Notes under the pieces: generated by a model
Databases searched by the model: none
Told to the model about the DNA's origin: nothing
What the model saw: the letters and a program-made list of their open reading frames with translations, nothing else
In this document: in pieces, positions 5,695 through 11,203 of the stretch
Layout: every line of letters begins with the position of its first letter
How positions within the stretch are numbered: the first letter of the stretch is position 1
Made by a program: the position numbers and the translations under genes
From: Nitrosopumilales archaeon CG15_BIG_FIL_POST_REV_8_21_14_020_37_12
GTDB taxonomy: Archaea > Thermoproteota > Nitrososphaeria > Nitrososphaerales > Nitrosopumilaceae
Direction: 5' to 3'
NCBI GenBank assembly: GCA_002781805.1
Contig: PFFZ01000017.1
Location: 1 to 11,203 of the forward strand
DNA length: 11,203 nucleotides

Positions 5695-7152
5695 TCACTG
5701 AAATGGATCAATTAAAGGACAATTAATTATATACTCACTATTCATGGGACGTGCTATACTAACTGTAATCTTGTCGTCTTTTTTGAATGAATCTATATCA
5801 TTTTTTGATTCTAAAATTTTTGCTGATTCAGGATCATTCCATTCAACAATGTAGATCTTCCACATGGGATTATAGTTTTCATCACCAGGTGCAGCTGATG
5901 TAATTCCGGGTTGGAAACCTAGTAGTCCAGAACCTTTAATTCCATTTTGGAATTGGAACAGATCAGCAGCGTTTGATATGGGGGTTGAAGACGTTGTAGA
6001 ATGAATAACGCCCATTGTTTCAGCTGGTGCTGAAGGAGTTGCATCTGTAATGATACAATATGTTGTTCTTCCGTCAGGGCCCCAACCACGATGGGCTACA
6101 AATGTTACAGTCATCTCATCCTTGTTAATTTCAGTTATTTGACCACCTCCATAGGATAATTCATCTGTAATTTCGTTACTATCTCTGATTTGCATTTGTC
6201 CATCAGGCCAAATAATCTGTGAAGTATTTAGTATAACTCCAGTTTCATTAAATTCAACTCTTCCACCTTTATGTGCATTAATTACATCATCTACTGATTC
6301 CAAAAGAACCATATTCTGTCCTTTTTTCCAAGTTACTTCAACAACTAAATTGAGTGCGGAGTATTCAGTTTCTTGGGAAGGAGTGCTTGAAAATATTTCT
6401 TCTTGGAATCCATATATTCCATCCCCTTGAACACCGTTAGTAAAAACAAAAATTTTCTGTAATGCGTTTTCAGGAGTACTTGATAATGAAGAAGCAGTTT
6501 CAACTTTCCATCTTTGTTTTTCTGAAAGCTTTTGACCGTATTCTTTATCACTTGAATCGGTAAGAATATAATAAATCGATTCCCCATTGTATAGACCTTT
6601 ATGCATTGGAATAGTGGCTGGGACATTAGTTCTAGATAATAATAATGACGGTTCTGTTTTCTTTGATTCAATTTTTTGCATAATTATTTCTGGTGGTTGT
6701 CCTCTGATCCATCCATCAACACTTACGGTTGTAGTAAATTCTTTGGAGTTTGGAGAGTGTAAAGCAAGGCCAGCTCCAGTAAATTCAAAAGAATCTGATT
6801 TTTTTTGTAGATCTATTAGTGATAAACCGTAAATTGTTTTTCCATCAATACTCCAGGTGGGTTGACCTTTAGCATCAGTTTCATTAATCTCATGCAAAAT
6901 AACAATTTGAACAGGCTCGCTTGCTGAAAAAGTCATTGAACCGTCATAAAGAGTGCCTTGGTTAGGAGAAAGGATAAGAGCTAACTGATGGCTTTCATGT
7001 CCAATACCAGGATCTTGTGTAGACGTAATTGTTTGAGTAAAGTGTATTTTTTTTGTAGAACCAGCATCTACAAATTGATTCGATGTAGTAGATAAGGTCA
7101 TGATACTAATTAAAGCAATTCCGATTGTAAGAAGGATTATTATTTTATTCAA
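5695..7152 (-). CDS. secreted or membrane-anchored protein with an internally duplicated beta-rich domain
   Basis: The 485-residue protein opens with an apparent signal sequence: MNK, the hydrophobic core IIILLTIGIALISIMTL, then a polar stretch ending near VDA (about residue 30). Residues 31-190 form an N-terminal beta-rich domain with GIGHESHQL and TVSVDGWIRGQPPE. A roughly 120-residue module follows twice, about 191-317 and 363-483. Shared landmarks are YYILTDSS / YCIITDAT, FTNGVQGDGIYGFQ / FQNGIKGSGLLGFQ, VEVTWKKGQNMVLLESVDDV / YIVEWNDPESAKILESKNDI, and IIWPDG / NCPLIDP. It acts outside the cytoplasmic membrane; binding rather than catalysis seems likely, and ligand and partner are unknown. 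The start is TTG, with TATA-like CATTTAAG at the leaderless distance and no ribosome site. I recall similar uncharacterised proteins in thaumarchaeal genomes but cannot name the family with certainty. Confidence 0.8.
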   Translation of the reverse strand: MNKIIILLTIGIALISIMTLSTTSNQFVDAGSTKKIHFTQTITSTQDPGIGHESHQLALILSPNQGTLYDGSMTFSASEPVQIVILHEINETDAKGQPTWSIDGKTIYGLSLIDLQKKSDSFEFTGAGLALHSPNSKEFTTTVSVDGWIRGQPPEIIMQKIESKKTEPSLLLSRTNVPATIPMHKGLYNGESIYYILTDSSDKEYGQKLSEKQRWKVETASSLSSTPENALQKIFVFTNGVQGDGIYGFQEEIFSSTPSQETEYSALNLVVEVTWKKGQNMVLLESVDDVINAHKGGRVEFNETGVILNTSQIIWPDGQMQIRDSNEITDELSYGGGQITEINKDEMTVTFVAHRGWGPDGRTTYCIITDATPSAPAETMGVIHSTTSSTPISNAADLFQFQNGIKGSGLLGFQPGITSAAPGDENYNPMWKIYIVEWNDPESAKILESKNDIDSFKKDDKITVSIARPMNSEYIINCPLIDPFQ

Positions 7153-7175
7153 TGAGGGTGATTATTTTTTGATCC

Positions 7176-7183
7176 CTTAAATG
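7176..7183 (-). promoter_or_regulatory. TATA-like element of the secreted-protein gene
   Basis: Read on the minus strand this is CATTTAAG, 24-31 bases before the TTG at 7152, in the 38-base gap after aspartate kinase. The match is moderate; the gene may also be reached by read-through. Confidence 0.4.
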
Positions 7184-7190
7184 ATTTTGG

Positions 7191-8594
7191 CTAATTAATT
7201 TTATCTAGTTTAAATGCATCATGTATTGCTTTAACTGCAGTGTTTGAGTCTGAGTTTTTTACAACAAATGCTAGATTCAGTTCTGATGAACCTTGAGTAA
7301 TCATTGCTACATTGATTTTATTTTTCTCAATAGCTCCAAATACTTTAGAGGCAACACCGACTGTACCCCTCATTCCAGATCCAATTAACGCAATTATAGT
7401 AACATCTGTTGTTACCTCAAGTTTTTTGATGATTTTGCCAAGCAATTCCATTTCTAATGCATTAACTGCTTTATCTAGATCTGTATTTTTCACAACTATA
7501 GTAATGCTAGATTCGGATGGATTTTGTGAGATCATCATGACATTAATTCCTGCTTTGGCTAATGTTGCAAAAATTTTTGCAGCAGTACCAGGTGTACCAA
7601 CCATACTTCCCCCACGTATATCGATTAATCCATTATGACGAATACTGCTTACACATTTTACAGTGTTTTTTACCAAATCTGAAGGAGATGCCGTGACCAA
7701 TGTCCCCTCATTTTTTGTGTTAAATGAATTTCTAATTCTCATAGGAATTTTTTTGGAAATTAGTGGTTCAAAAGTACGCGGATGAATCTGTTTTGCTCCA
7801 AACAAGGCCATTTCAATTGCTTCTATGTAAGATACCTCCTTGAGCAATTTAGAATTTTTTACAATTTTTGGATCTGCAGTCATTAAACCGTCTACATCAC
7901 TCATCAACCAAATTTCATCTGCCTTGATACACGAACCAATTATAGTAGCAGTATAATCAGAGCCACCTCGTCCAAATGTAGTAACATGACCATGTTGATC
8001 TGCCCCTGTAAATCCACCTATAACTGGAATTATATTTTTTGAAAATAATAGATCAATTGTTTTTGAGACTCTCAGTCTGGTTGTATCCATTAGAGGCTTA
8101 GATTCACCAAAGTTCGAATCTGTAACTATTCCAACATCCTTTCCAGTCAAGGAGGATGATTTCTTGCCCGTGTCATGAATTGCAGAAGATACCAGCTTAA
8201 TTGACAACCTCTCTCCAAACGAATTAAGATAATCCATTGATCTAGGAGTTACTTCCCCTAGCAAAACCATTCCGTCAATTAATGCATTAAATTCTTTAAA
8301 GTCTTCATCTAATTTTTGTAATAGGTTTTTTCTTAATTCTGGTTTCTTAATGGTTTGTTTTGCAACTTGTTTATGTCTATTGATGATTTTTGATGCTAAC
8401 TGTTCTGCTTTACCTTTGTTTTCTTTTTTGATGGATTCAGAGATTTCGATTAGATCATCTGTTGTTCCACTTGTTGCAGAACAAACAACTGCCACTTTGT
8501 TATGTTTGGATAATGCATTAACATAATTTGCAACTAATTGTATATCTTTTGTAGAAGAGATTGACGTTCCCCCATATTTTAAAACTAGTTTCAA
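7191..8594 (-). CDS. lysC: aspartate kinase with two C-terminal ACT domains
   Basis: This 467-residue enzyme phosphorylates aspartate, the first step toward threonine, methionine and (where the DAP route exists) lysine. The kinase domain shows KYGGTS (6-11) for ATP/phosphate binding, GEVTPRSMDYLNSFGERLS with the substrate-site Ser-Glu-Arg region, FTGADQHGHVTTFGRGGSDYTA (195-216), MSDVDGLMTADP and AKQIHP. Two ACT regulatory domains follow: about 322-380 (IDIRGGSMVGTPGTAAKIF, VMMISQNPSESSI) and 398-460 (IIALIGSGMRGTVGVASKVF, VAMITQGSSELNL). These normally bind the end-product amino acid. There is no homoserine dehydrogenase fusion. The start is TTG; TTTAAAGA at the leaderless distance supports it, and an AGGT 8 bases upstream could also serve a leadered message. 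Which Asp-family product inhibits it cannot be told. Confidence 0.95.
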   Translation of the reverse strand: MKLVLKYGGTSISSTKDIQLVANYVNALSKHNKVAVVCSATSGTTDDLIEISESIKKENKGKAEQLASKIINRHKQVAKQTIKKPELRKNLLQKLDEDFKEFNALIDGMVLLGEVTPRSMDYLNSFGERLSIKLVSSAIHDTGKKSSSLTGKDVGIVTDSNFGESKPLMDTTRLRVSKTIDLLFSKNIIPVIGGFTGADQHGHVTTFGRGGSDYTATIIGSCIKADEIWLMSDVDGLMTADPKIVKNSKLLKEVSYIEAIEMALFGAKQIHPRTFEPLISKKIPMRIRNSFNTKNEGTLVTASPSDLVKNTVKCVSSIRHNGLIDIRGGSMVGTPGTAAKIFATLAKAGINVMMISQNPSESSITIVVKNTDLDKAVNALEMELLGKIIKKLEVTTDVTIIALIGSGMRGTVGVASKVFGAIEKNKINVAMITQGSSELNLAFVVKNSDSNTAVKAIHDAFKLDKIN

Positions 8595-8617
8595 TTCAAA
8601 ATACCTGAATTAGTTAA

Positions 8618-8625
8618 TCTTTAAA
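8618..8625 (-). promoter_or_regulatory. TATA box of the aspartate kinase gene
   Basis: Read on the minus strand this is TTTAAAGA, exactly 24-31 bases before the TTG at 8594, in the 35-base gap after the PCNA stop codon. It indicates a promoter separate from the rpoL-tfs-pcn unit. Confidence 0.55.
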
Positions 8626-8629
8626 TGCT

Positions 8630-9376
8630 TTAACTTTCCACGCGTGGGGCAAGATAAAAGTGAATTCGGCCTATGTTTGCTACTTTAAACTCTATTCTCA
8701 GGGGTTTTGCACTAGAAAATTCACACGTTATATGACCAGCGGTAGTTCCTACGGCTTTAACTACTGGATTTAGATATTCAAGGCTATAGGTACCAGTGCT
8801 GTCTTCTTTAGAAGTGATTTCTTGAATTTCCTCAGAATCCTTTTCCAATTCAATAATTACTTCACCAGAATCTCCTTTTCCAGAAAAATCAGCTTTAGAA
8901 TCAGAAGTGTGCATAGTCAAGTAATCAGATACTACTTGCACATCGCCTAAAATTTTGTCAAACTTTGAAGATGATAGTGTAATCTTTGAATCATAAGGGA
9001 TTTTTGGTAATGGAGTGTCAGTTGCAGAACTTTCAATTAATCGCATTTTGTATTTTTTGTTTTTTCCAACAGTTACTAGTAACATGTTTTGATCAGAAAT
9101 GCTGATTTCGATACTATCTTTTTTTTCTGCTCTTTTAATTAGCTTGGAGAATTCGTCAATTCGAACTCCAAATTTAATATCACTGTCACACTCATATTTT
9201 TCAAACGCGGAATTTGGCCATGAAATATCAATCAATGCCACATGAGATGGATCCATTCCTCGAAATGTAATCCCTTCTGCTGTTGCTACAAAAGTAGCTT
9301 CTTCCACAAGTGTAGAAATTGCAGAGATAATGGCCTTAAGATCATCTGAACCACTTGTTTTTGCTTCGAAAGTCAA
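8630..9376 (-). CDS. pcn: DNA polymerase sliding clamp (PCNA)
   Basis: The 248-residue protein has the normal length of archaeal PCNA, the trimeric ring that holds polymerase B/D, Fen1 and ligase on DNA. Landmarks: the N-terminal domain with VEEATFVATAEGITFRGMDPSHVALI, KKYKMRLIESSATDTPLP spanning the interdomain connector, the second domain with SSSKFDKILGDVQVVSDYLTM, and the C-terminus FKVANIGRIHFYLAPRVES, whose YLAPR tail forms part of the PIP-box docking site. The start is TTG (MTFEAKTSG in translation). No good TATA box or ribosome site precedes it, and only 35 bases separate it from tfs, so co-transcription from the rpoL promoter is the simplest view. It is the only clamp gene in the window. 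Confidence 0.97.
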   Translation of the reverse strand: MTFEAKTSGSDDLKAIISAISTLVEEATFVATAEGITFRGMDPSHVALIDISWPNSAFEKYECDSDIKFGVRIDEFSKLIKRAEKKDSIEISISDQNMLLVTVGKNKKYKMRLIESSATDTPLPKIPYDSKITLSSSKFDKILGDVQVVSDYLTMHTSDSKADFSGKGDSGEVIIELEKDSEEIQEITSKEDSTGTYSLEYLNPVVKAVGTTAGHITCEFSSAKPLRIEFKVANIGRIHFYLAPRVES

Positions 9377-9411
9377 ACTAATAATGTTGAACTTATTGTT
9401 CCAGTTAAACG

Positions 9412-9726
9412 TTATGCGTAATTACGCCAAGTGTATCTACATTTAGTACACCTATAAAATTGAGTTGTAGGTTCATCAGCACTTCTAGTTTGTAACATCC
9501 ACCATACTGCTTCATTGTGTCCACATTTTTCGCATTCTATGTTAATTGTTGGTAATGTCTCTTCGCCTTCATTTTCTGCCAATACATTGAATTCTGAATG
9601 AATTTCTTCAGCCTCTATTTGTTTAACCTGTTTGTTTTCTTCTCCCTCAACATAATTGCACTTGGGGCATTGAAGGCCAGCATCACTTTTTTTTAATTTA
9701 ACCTCACATTTGGGGCAAAATTTCAT
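9412..9726 (-). CDS. tfs: transcription factor S (TFIIS-like RNA polymerase cleavage factor)
   Basis: The 104-residue archaeal TFS inserts its C-terminal ribbon into the RNA polymerase secondary channel and stimulates cleavage of backtracked RNA. It has two zinc ribbons: C4/C7...C20/C23 at the N-terminus (FCPKCEV, QCPKCNY), like RpoM/RPB9, and C65/C68...C93/C96 at the C-terminus (ECEKCGH, YRCTKCRYTW). The catalytic acidic pair D84-E85 is present in TRSADEPTT, so this is an active cleavage factor rather than an inhibitory paralogue such as Sulfolobus TFS4. A Glu-rich linker (30-60) joins the ribbons. The start ATG follows the rpoL stop by two bases, and its ribosome site CAGGTA lies inside the last rpoL codons, evidence for an rpoL-tfs operon. 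Confidence 0.96.
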   Translation of the reverse strand: MKFCPKCEVKLKKSDAGLQCPKCNYVEGEENKQVKQIEAEEIHSEFNVLAENEGEETLPTINIECEKCGHNEAVWWMLQTRSADEPTTQFYRCTKCRYTWRNYA

Positions 9727-9728
9727 TA

Positions 9729-10004
9729 CTATACCTGAATTTTTGAATTAAATAATTGTTTAAATTCTTCGGCCATTTTTATTGCAGAATCTGTTGCTTT
9801 TTTGATTTCTGCAAGAGGTTTTGTACTTGAACTGATTTTCATCCAACATTCATTAGTAAGCGGATGTTTGACTATAACTCCAGCAAAGTCAATACTTGAT
9901 TCTTTAAGAAGCTCATGTTGAATAATATATAGAATTCCAATGTCTGTTTCTTTGATTGAGAGACTGATCTCTTTTGGTTCTGAATTGATTACTTGAGCGT
10001 GCAT
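9729..10004 (-). CDS. rpoL: DNA-directed RNA polymerase subunit L (Rpb11/AC19-like)
   Basis: The 91-residue protein is the archaeal alpha-like subunit that pairs with RpoD (Rpb3) in the assembly platform of RNA polymerase. Visible features are the beta strand region EISLSIKETDIGILYIIQHELL, the conserved GVIVKHPLTNECWMKI segment, in which HPL is the family hallmark, and the long C-terminal dimerisation helix AEIKKATDSAIKMAEEFKQLF. Length matches the family. It is the first gene of the rpoL-tfs-pcn unit. A TATA box (ATTTATAT, minus strand) puts the transcript start within a few bases of ATG 10004, so the message is nearly leaderless. Confidence 0.93.
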   Translation of the reverse strand: MHAQVINSEPKEISLSIKETDIGILYIIQHELLKESSIDFAGVIVKHPLTNECWMKISSSTKPLAEIKKATDSAIKMAEEFKQLFNSKIQV

Positions 10005-10030
10005 GTAATCGGAAAAAGCACTTATTGTGG

Positions 10031-10038
10031 ATATAAAT
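10031..10038 (-). promoter_or_regulatory. TATA box of the rpoL-tfs-pcn unit
   Basis: Read on the minus strand this is ATTTATAT, 27-34 bases before the rpoL ATG. On the plus strand ATATAAAT also looks like a TATA box, but it is only about 15 bases from ATG 10053, too close for that gene's start as drawn. Confidence 0.55.
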
Positions 10039-10052
10039 CATTATGAGCAGGA

Positions 10053-10589
10053 ATGGCTGAAAGTAAGATTTCTGGGATTGAATTGACCACAAACAAGGAG
10101 GAATACTCTATTGACGATACTATTGAGATTATTGCCAGTTTTTCAATTGAAGGAGACCTTAGAAACGCCTTCAATGAGGCAAATTGGACCAAAGCATACA
10201 ACAATAACGATGTTTCATTCAAGCTAAAATACGGTTTAAAACTTTCATCAGGAGGTTTTAGGAAGAAAGAGGTTGGAAAAACCATAGACACGTACAGGAA
10301 GGCATCTATTTTTTGGACAAGAAATCCAAAACTTGTTAATCCTATGAAAGATAGAAGAATTTGGGTTCAAGTTGCAAAGAATTTTGAACCATTCATTAGA
10401 CTTTCTGAAGAAGAGGTAAGGCAGGAAATGTTTGATTTTAGAGAGAAAATTACCTGTAAGGCATCAGAATTGGGTAGGGGAAAACACAAGATTGGTGCAG
10501 AGATATTTGCATCTTGGCAAAAACACGATTACACTGAACCAGGAAACATTAAGAACAACTCCAAAGAGATTGAGATCACAATCAATTAG
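10053..10589 (+). CDS. cytosolic beta-sandwich-like protein, unknown function
   Basis: The 178-residue protein has no signal peptide or membrane helix. The opening ISGIELTTNKEEYSIDDTIEI is the pattern of an Ig-like, macroglobulin or arrestin-type beta-sandwich strand pair (lysine-x-x-tyrosine-x-hydrophobic-Asp before a strand). The end GRGKHKIGAEIFASWQKHDYTEP...KEIEITI looks like closing strands of the same fold. Residues 82-116 are rich in Trp, Arg and Lys (SIFWTRNPKL, RRIWVQVAKNFEPF). I do not recognise a named family; fold is inferred from strand pattern only. ATG 10053 is the first Met in frame, but TATA spacing does not fit well, so a later non-ATG start (e.g. TTG at 10083) cannot be excluded. 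It is followed 30 bases later by two small paralogous genes. Confidence 0.75.
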   Translation: MAESKISGIELTTNKEEYSIDDTIEIIASFSIEGDLRNAFNEANWTKAYNNNDVSFKLKYGLKLSSGGFRKKEVGKTIDTYRKASIFWTRNPKLVNPMKDRRIWVQVAKNFEPFIRLSEEEVRQEMFDFREKITCKASELGRGKHKIGAEIFASWQKHDYTEPGNIKNNSKEIEITIN

Positions 10590-10591
10590 GG

Positions 10592-10599
10592 ATATAAGG
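10592..10599 (+). promoter_or_regulatory. TATA box of the tandem miniprotein pair
   Basis: ATATAAGG sits immediately after the stop codon of the preceding gene and 21-28 bases before ATG 10620, close to leaderless spacing. It suggests the miniprotein pair has its own promoter. Confidence 0.5.
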
Positions 10600-10619
10600 A
10601 ACTTTTTTGGATATTCAAT

Positions 10620-10772
10620 ATGGCAAAATACGATGGTCTATTAGGACAACCAGTTCTAGAAGTTGAAGAACCTGACAAAGAAGGTGGAATTACCTTTATC
10701 TTTAAAGATAACAGGTTTTTGTTCGTCAAGGCTGTAGATGGAAAAATAGAAACAGTATCAATTCCTGAATAG
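10620..10772 (+). CDS. 50-residue miniprotein, first of a tandem paralogous pair
   Basis: ATG to TAG gives 50 residues beginning MAKYDGLLGQPVLEVEEPDK. The core EVEEPDKEGGITFIFKDNRF followed by LFVKAVDGKIETVSIPE reads as three or four short beta strands with turns at GG, DN and DG. The next gene encodes the same pattern, which strongly supports both being real although each is short. No Cys, membrane segment or signal is seen. Function is unknown; a small cytosolic beta-barrel or hairpin binding module is possible. A TATA box placed for a leaderless start precedes it. Confidence 0.7.
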   Translation: MAKYDGLLGQPVLEVEEPDKEGGITFIFKDNRFLFVKAVDGKIETVSIPE

Positions 10773-10776
10773 GTGA
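10772..10776 (+). promoter_or_regulatory. ribosome binding site of the second miniprotein gene
   Basis: GGTGA, the archaeal anti-Shine-Dalgarno match, overlaps the stop codon of the first miniprotein gene and ends five bases before ATG 10782. It decides this start and shows the pair is translated from one message. Confidence 0.6.
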
Positions 10777-10781
10777 ACTAA

Positions 10782-10928
10782 ATGAGTAAATTTGATCAGA
10801 TCAAAATGTTAGAACTCGTTAAAGTTGAAGATCCTAGTTCTGATGGTGGAATAACTTTGGTGTTTCAAGAAAATAAAACACTAAAGATTAAAATTGTTGA
10901 CGGAAAACTAGTTTCAGAATTTTCTTGA
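10782..10928 (+). CDS. 48-residue miniprotein, second of a tandem paralogous pair
   Basis: ATG to TGA gives 48 residues, MSKFDQIKMLELVKVEDPSS then DGGITLVFQENKTLKIKIVD and GKLVSEFS. It aligns without gaps over the core with the preceding gene: GGIT, hydrophobic-hydrophobic-F, N-K/R, L, K, VDGK and a final hydrophobic strand are shared, while flanks differ, indicating an old duplication. Translation should start at ATG 10782, five bases after a GGTGA ribosome site. There are nine bases between the two genes. Function is unknown. It converges with the phosphatase gene with a 4-base gap. Confidence 0.7.
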   Translation: MSKFDQIKMLELVKVEDPSSDGGITLVFQENKTLKIKIVDGKLVSEFS

Positions 10929-10932
10929 TATT

Positions 10933-11203
10933 TCAGCTTTCCAAATGTTTTTCATAATACATGATAGCTAATTCTTGTACTTCAGATTGAATAGAGCCAG
11001 GTCTTTCTTTCCTAACTTTTTTAATTGCATCTTGAGCAGAATATTTTTGATATTTTACCAAGTAACATGCTAAGATTGTACCTGCTCTGCCCATTCCTGC
11101 AGCACAATGTACCATTACAGCCTGATTTTCGGAAATTTTTTTATGTATAAAATCAACTGTCGTGTCAATTCTGTCCACTTCTGGTGCAGTGTAATCTGGA
11201 GTA
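10933..11203 (-). CDS. dual-specificity/tyrosine protein phosphatase, N-terminus outside the window
   Basis: The frame is open to the window edge, so about 89 C-terminal residues are seen and the start lies beyond base 11203. The cysteine-phosphatase signature VHCAAGMGRAGT (HCx5R) is complete, with the nucleophile C at 11104-11106 and the phosphate-binding R at 11086-11088. The general acid appears in TPDYTAPE near the edge (Asp at 11194-11196), and that loop-to-signature spacing is normal for compact archaeal/eukaryal DSPs. The C-terminal helices AQDAIKKVRKERPGSIQSEVQELAIMYYEKHL follow the family pattern, with RPGSIQS as the Q-loop region. It should dephosphorylate phospho-Ser/Thr/Tyr proteins, or possibly RNA or lipid phosphates. 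The GTG at 11178 is in frame but would lose the acid loop, so it is not the start. Confidence 0.9.
   Translation of the reverse strand, partial: TPDYTAPEVDRIDTTVDFIHKKISENQAVMVHCAAGMGRAGTILACYLVKYQKYSAQDAIKKVRKERPGSIQSEVQELAIMYYEKHLES

Noticed and set aside
6345..6671. 108-codon minus-strand ORF in another frame of the secreted-protein gene
   Set aside because: Its peptide is Lys/Tyr/Phe-rich and motif-free, while the overlapping frame has a signal peptide and an internal domain repeat.
7312..7638. 108-codon plus-strand ORF inside aspartate kinase
   Set aside because: Antisense shadow of the two ACT domains; a hydrophobic Pro/Ile/Thr-rich peptide is expected from that reverse frame.
10031..10038. 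Plus-strand TATA box for the beta-rich gene at 10053
   Set aside because: ATATAAAT is about 15 bases from that ATG, too close; the reverse reading fits rpoL well.
10432..10644. 70-codon plus-strand ORF spanning the gap between the beta-rich gene and the first miniprotein
   Set aside because: It overlaps both supported genes out of frame, covers the TATA box and shows no motif.
11176..11178. GTG at 11178 as start of the phosphatase
   Set aside because: The frame stays open to the window edge and the upstream residues TPDYTAPE contain the general-acid loop of the family.
1..11203. CRISPR array, insertion sequence, tRNA or integration site
   Set aside because: No spaced direct repeats, transposase motifs, terminal inverted repeats or cloverleaf elements were found on either strand.

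Overview
The window looks like a chromosomal segment of an ammonia-oxidising-type archaeon (Thaumarchaeota/Nitrososphaerota, most like the marine Nitrosopumilus/Nitrosarchaeum group). This assignment is inferred. It rests on archaeal information-processing genes (RpoL, TFS, PCNA, a crenarchaeal-type TyrRS), low G+C with strong A/T bias at wobble positions, small dense genes, and TATA boxes placed about 24-31 bases before start codons, as expected for leaderless transcripts. No 16S rRNA or amo gene is present to confirm it. There are no rRNA, tRNA, CRISPR or mobile elements, and no gap above about 120 bases lacks a gene.

Layout. 1-219: 3' end of a PfkB-family sugar/nucleoside kinase. 246-611: dimeric-type (all-alpha) dUTPase-like NTP pyrophosphatase. 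608-2162 (minus): a DegT/DnrJ/EryC1 aminotransferase followed, with an 8-base overlap, by a stand-alone MtrA-like corrinoid-protein homologue. 2245-2808: four-helix membrane protein, divergent from the aminotransferase. 2814-3713: three small genes, two of them zinc-finger proteins and one unknown. 3815-4861: tyrosyl-tRNA synthetase. 4858-10004 (minus): a co-directional run read as rpoL, tfs, pcn (sliding clamp), aspartate kinase, a secreted protein with an internally duplicated domain, and cbiH/cobJ of cobalamin synthesis. 10053-10928: a cytosolic beta-rich unknown followed by two tandem paralogous proteins of 50 and 48 residues. 10933-11203 (minus): C-terminal part of a dual-specificity phosphatase.

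How the parts relate. RpoL (RNA polymerase subunit), TFS (transcript cleavage) and PCNA (replication clamp) form a tight transcription/replication cluster. Aspartate kinase opens Asp-family amino-acid synthesis. CbiH makes the corrin ring, and the MtrA-like protein may bind the finished corrinoid, so the window holds both a maker and a possible user of B12. Two patterns stand out. Several genes start with TTG exactly where the TATA spacing puts the transcript start. Convergent genes meet end to end, twice sharing one TTAA for both stop codons. A 21-base perfect palindrome sits between TATA box and start codon of cbiH, where a repressor would act.
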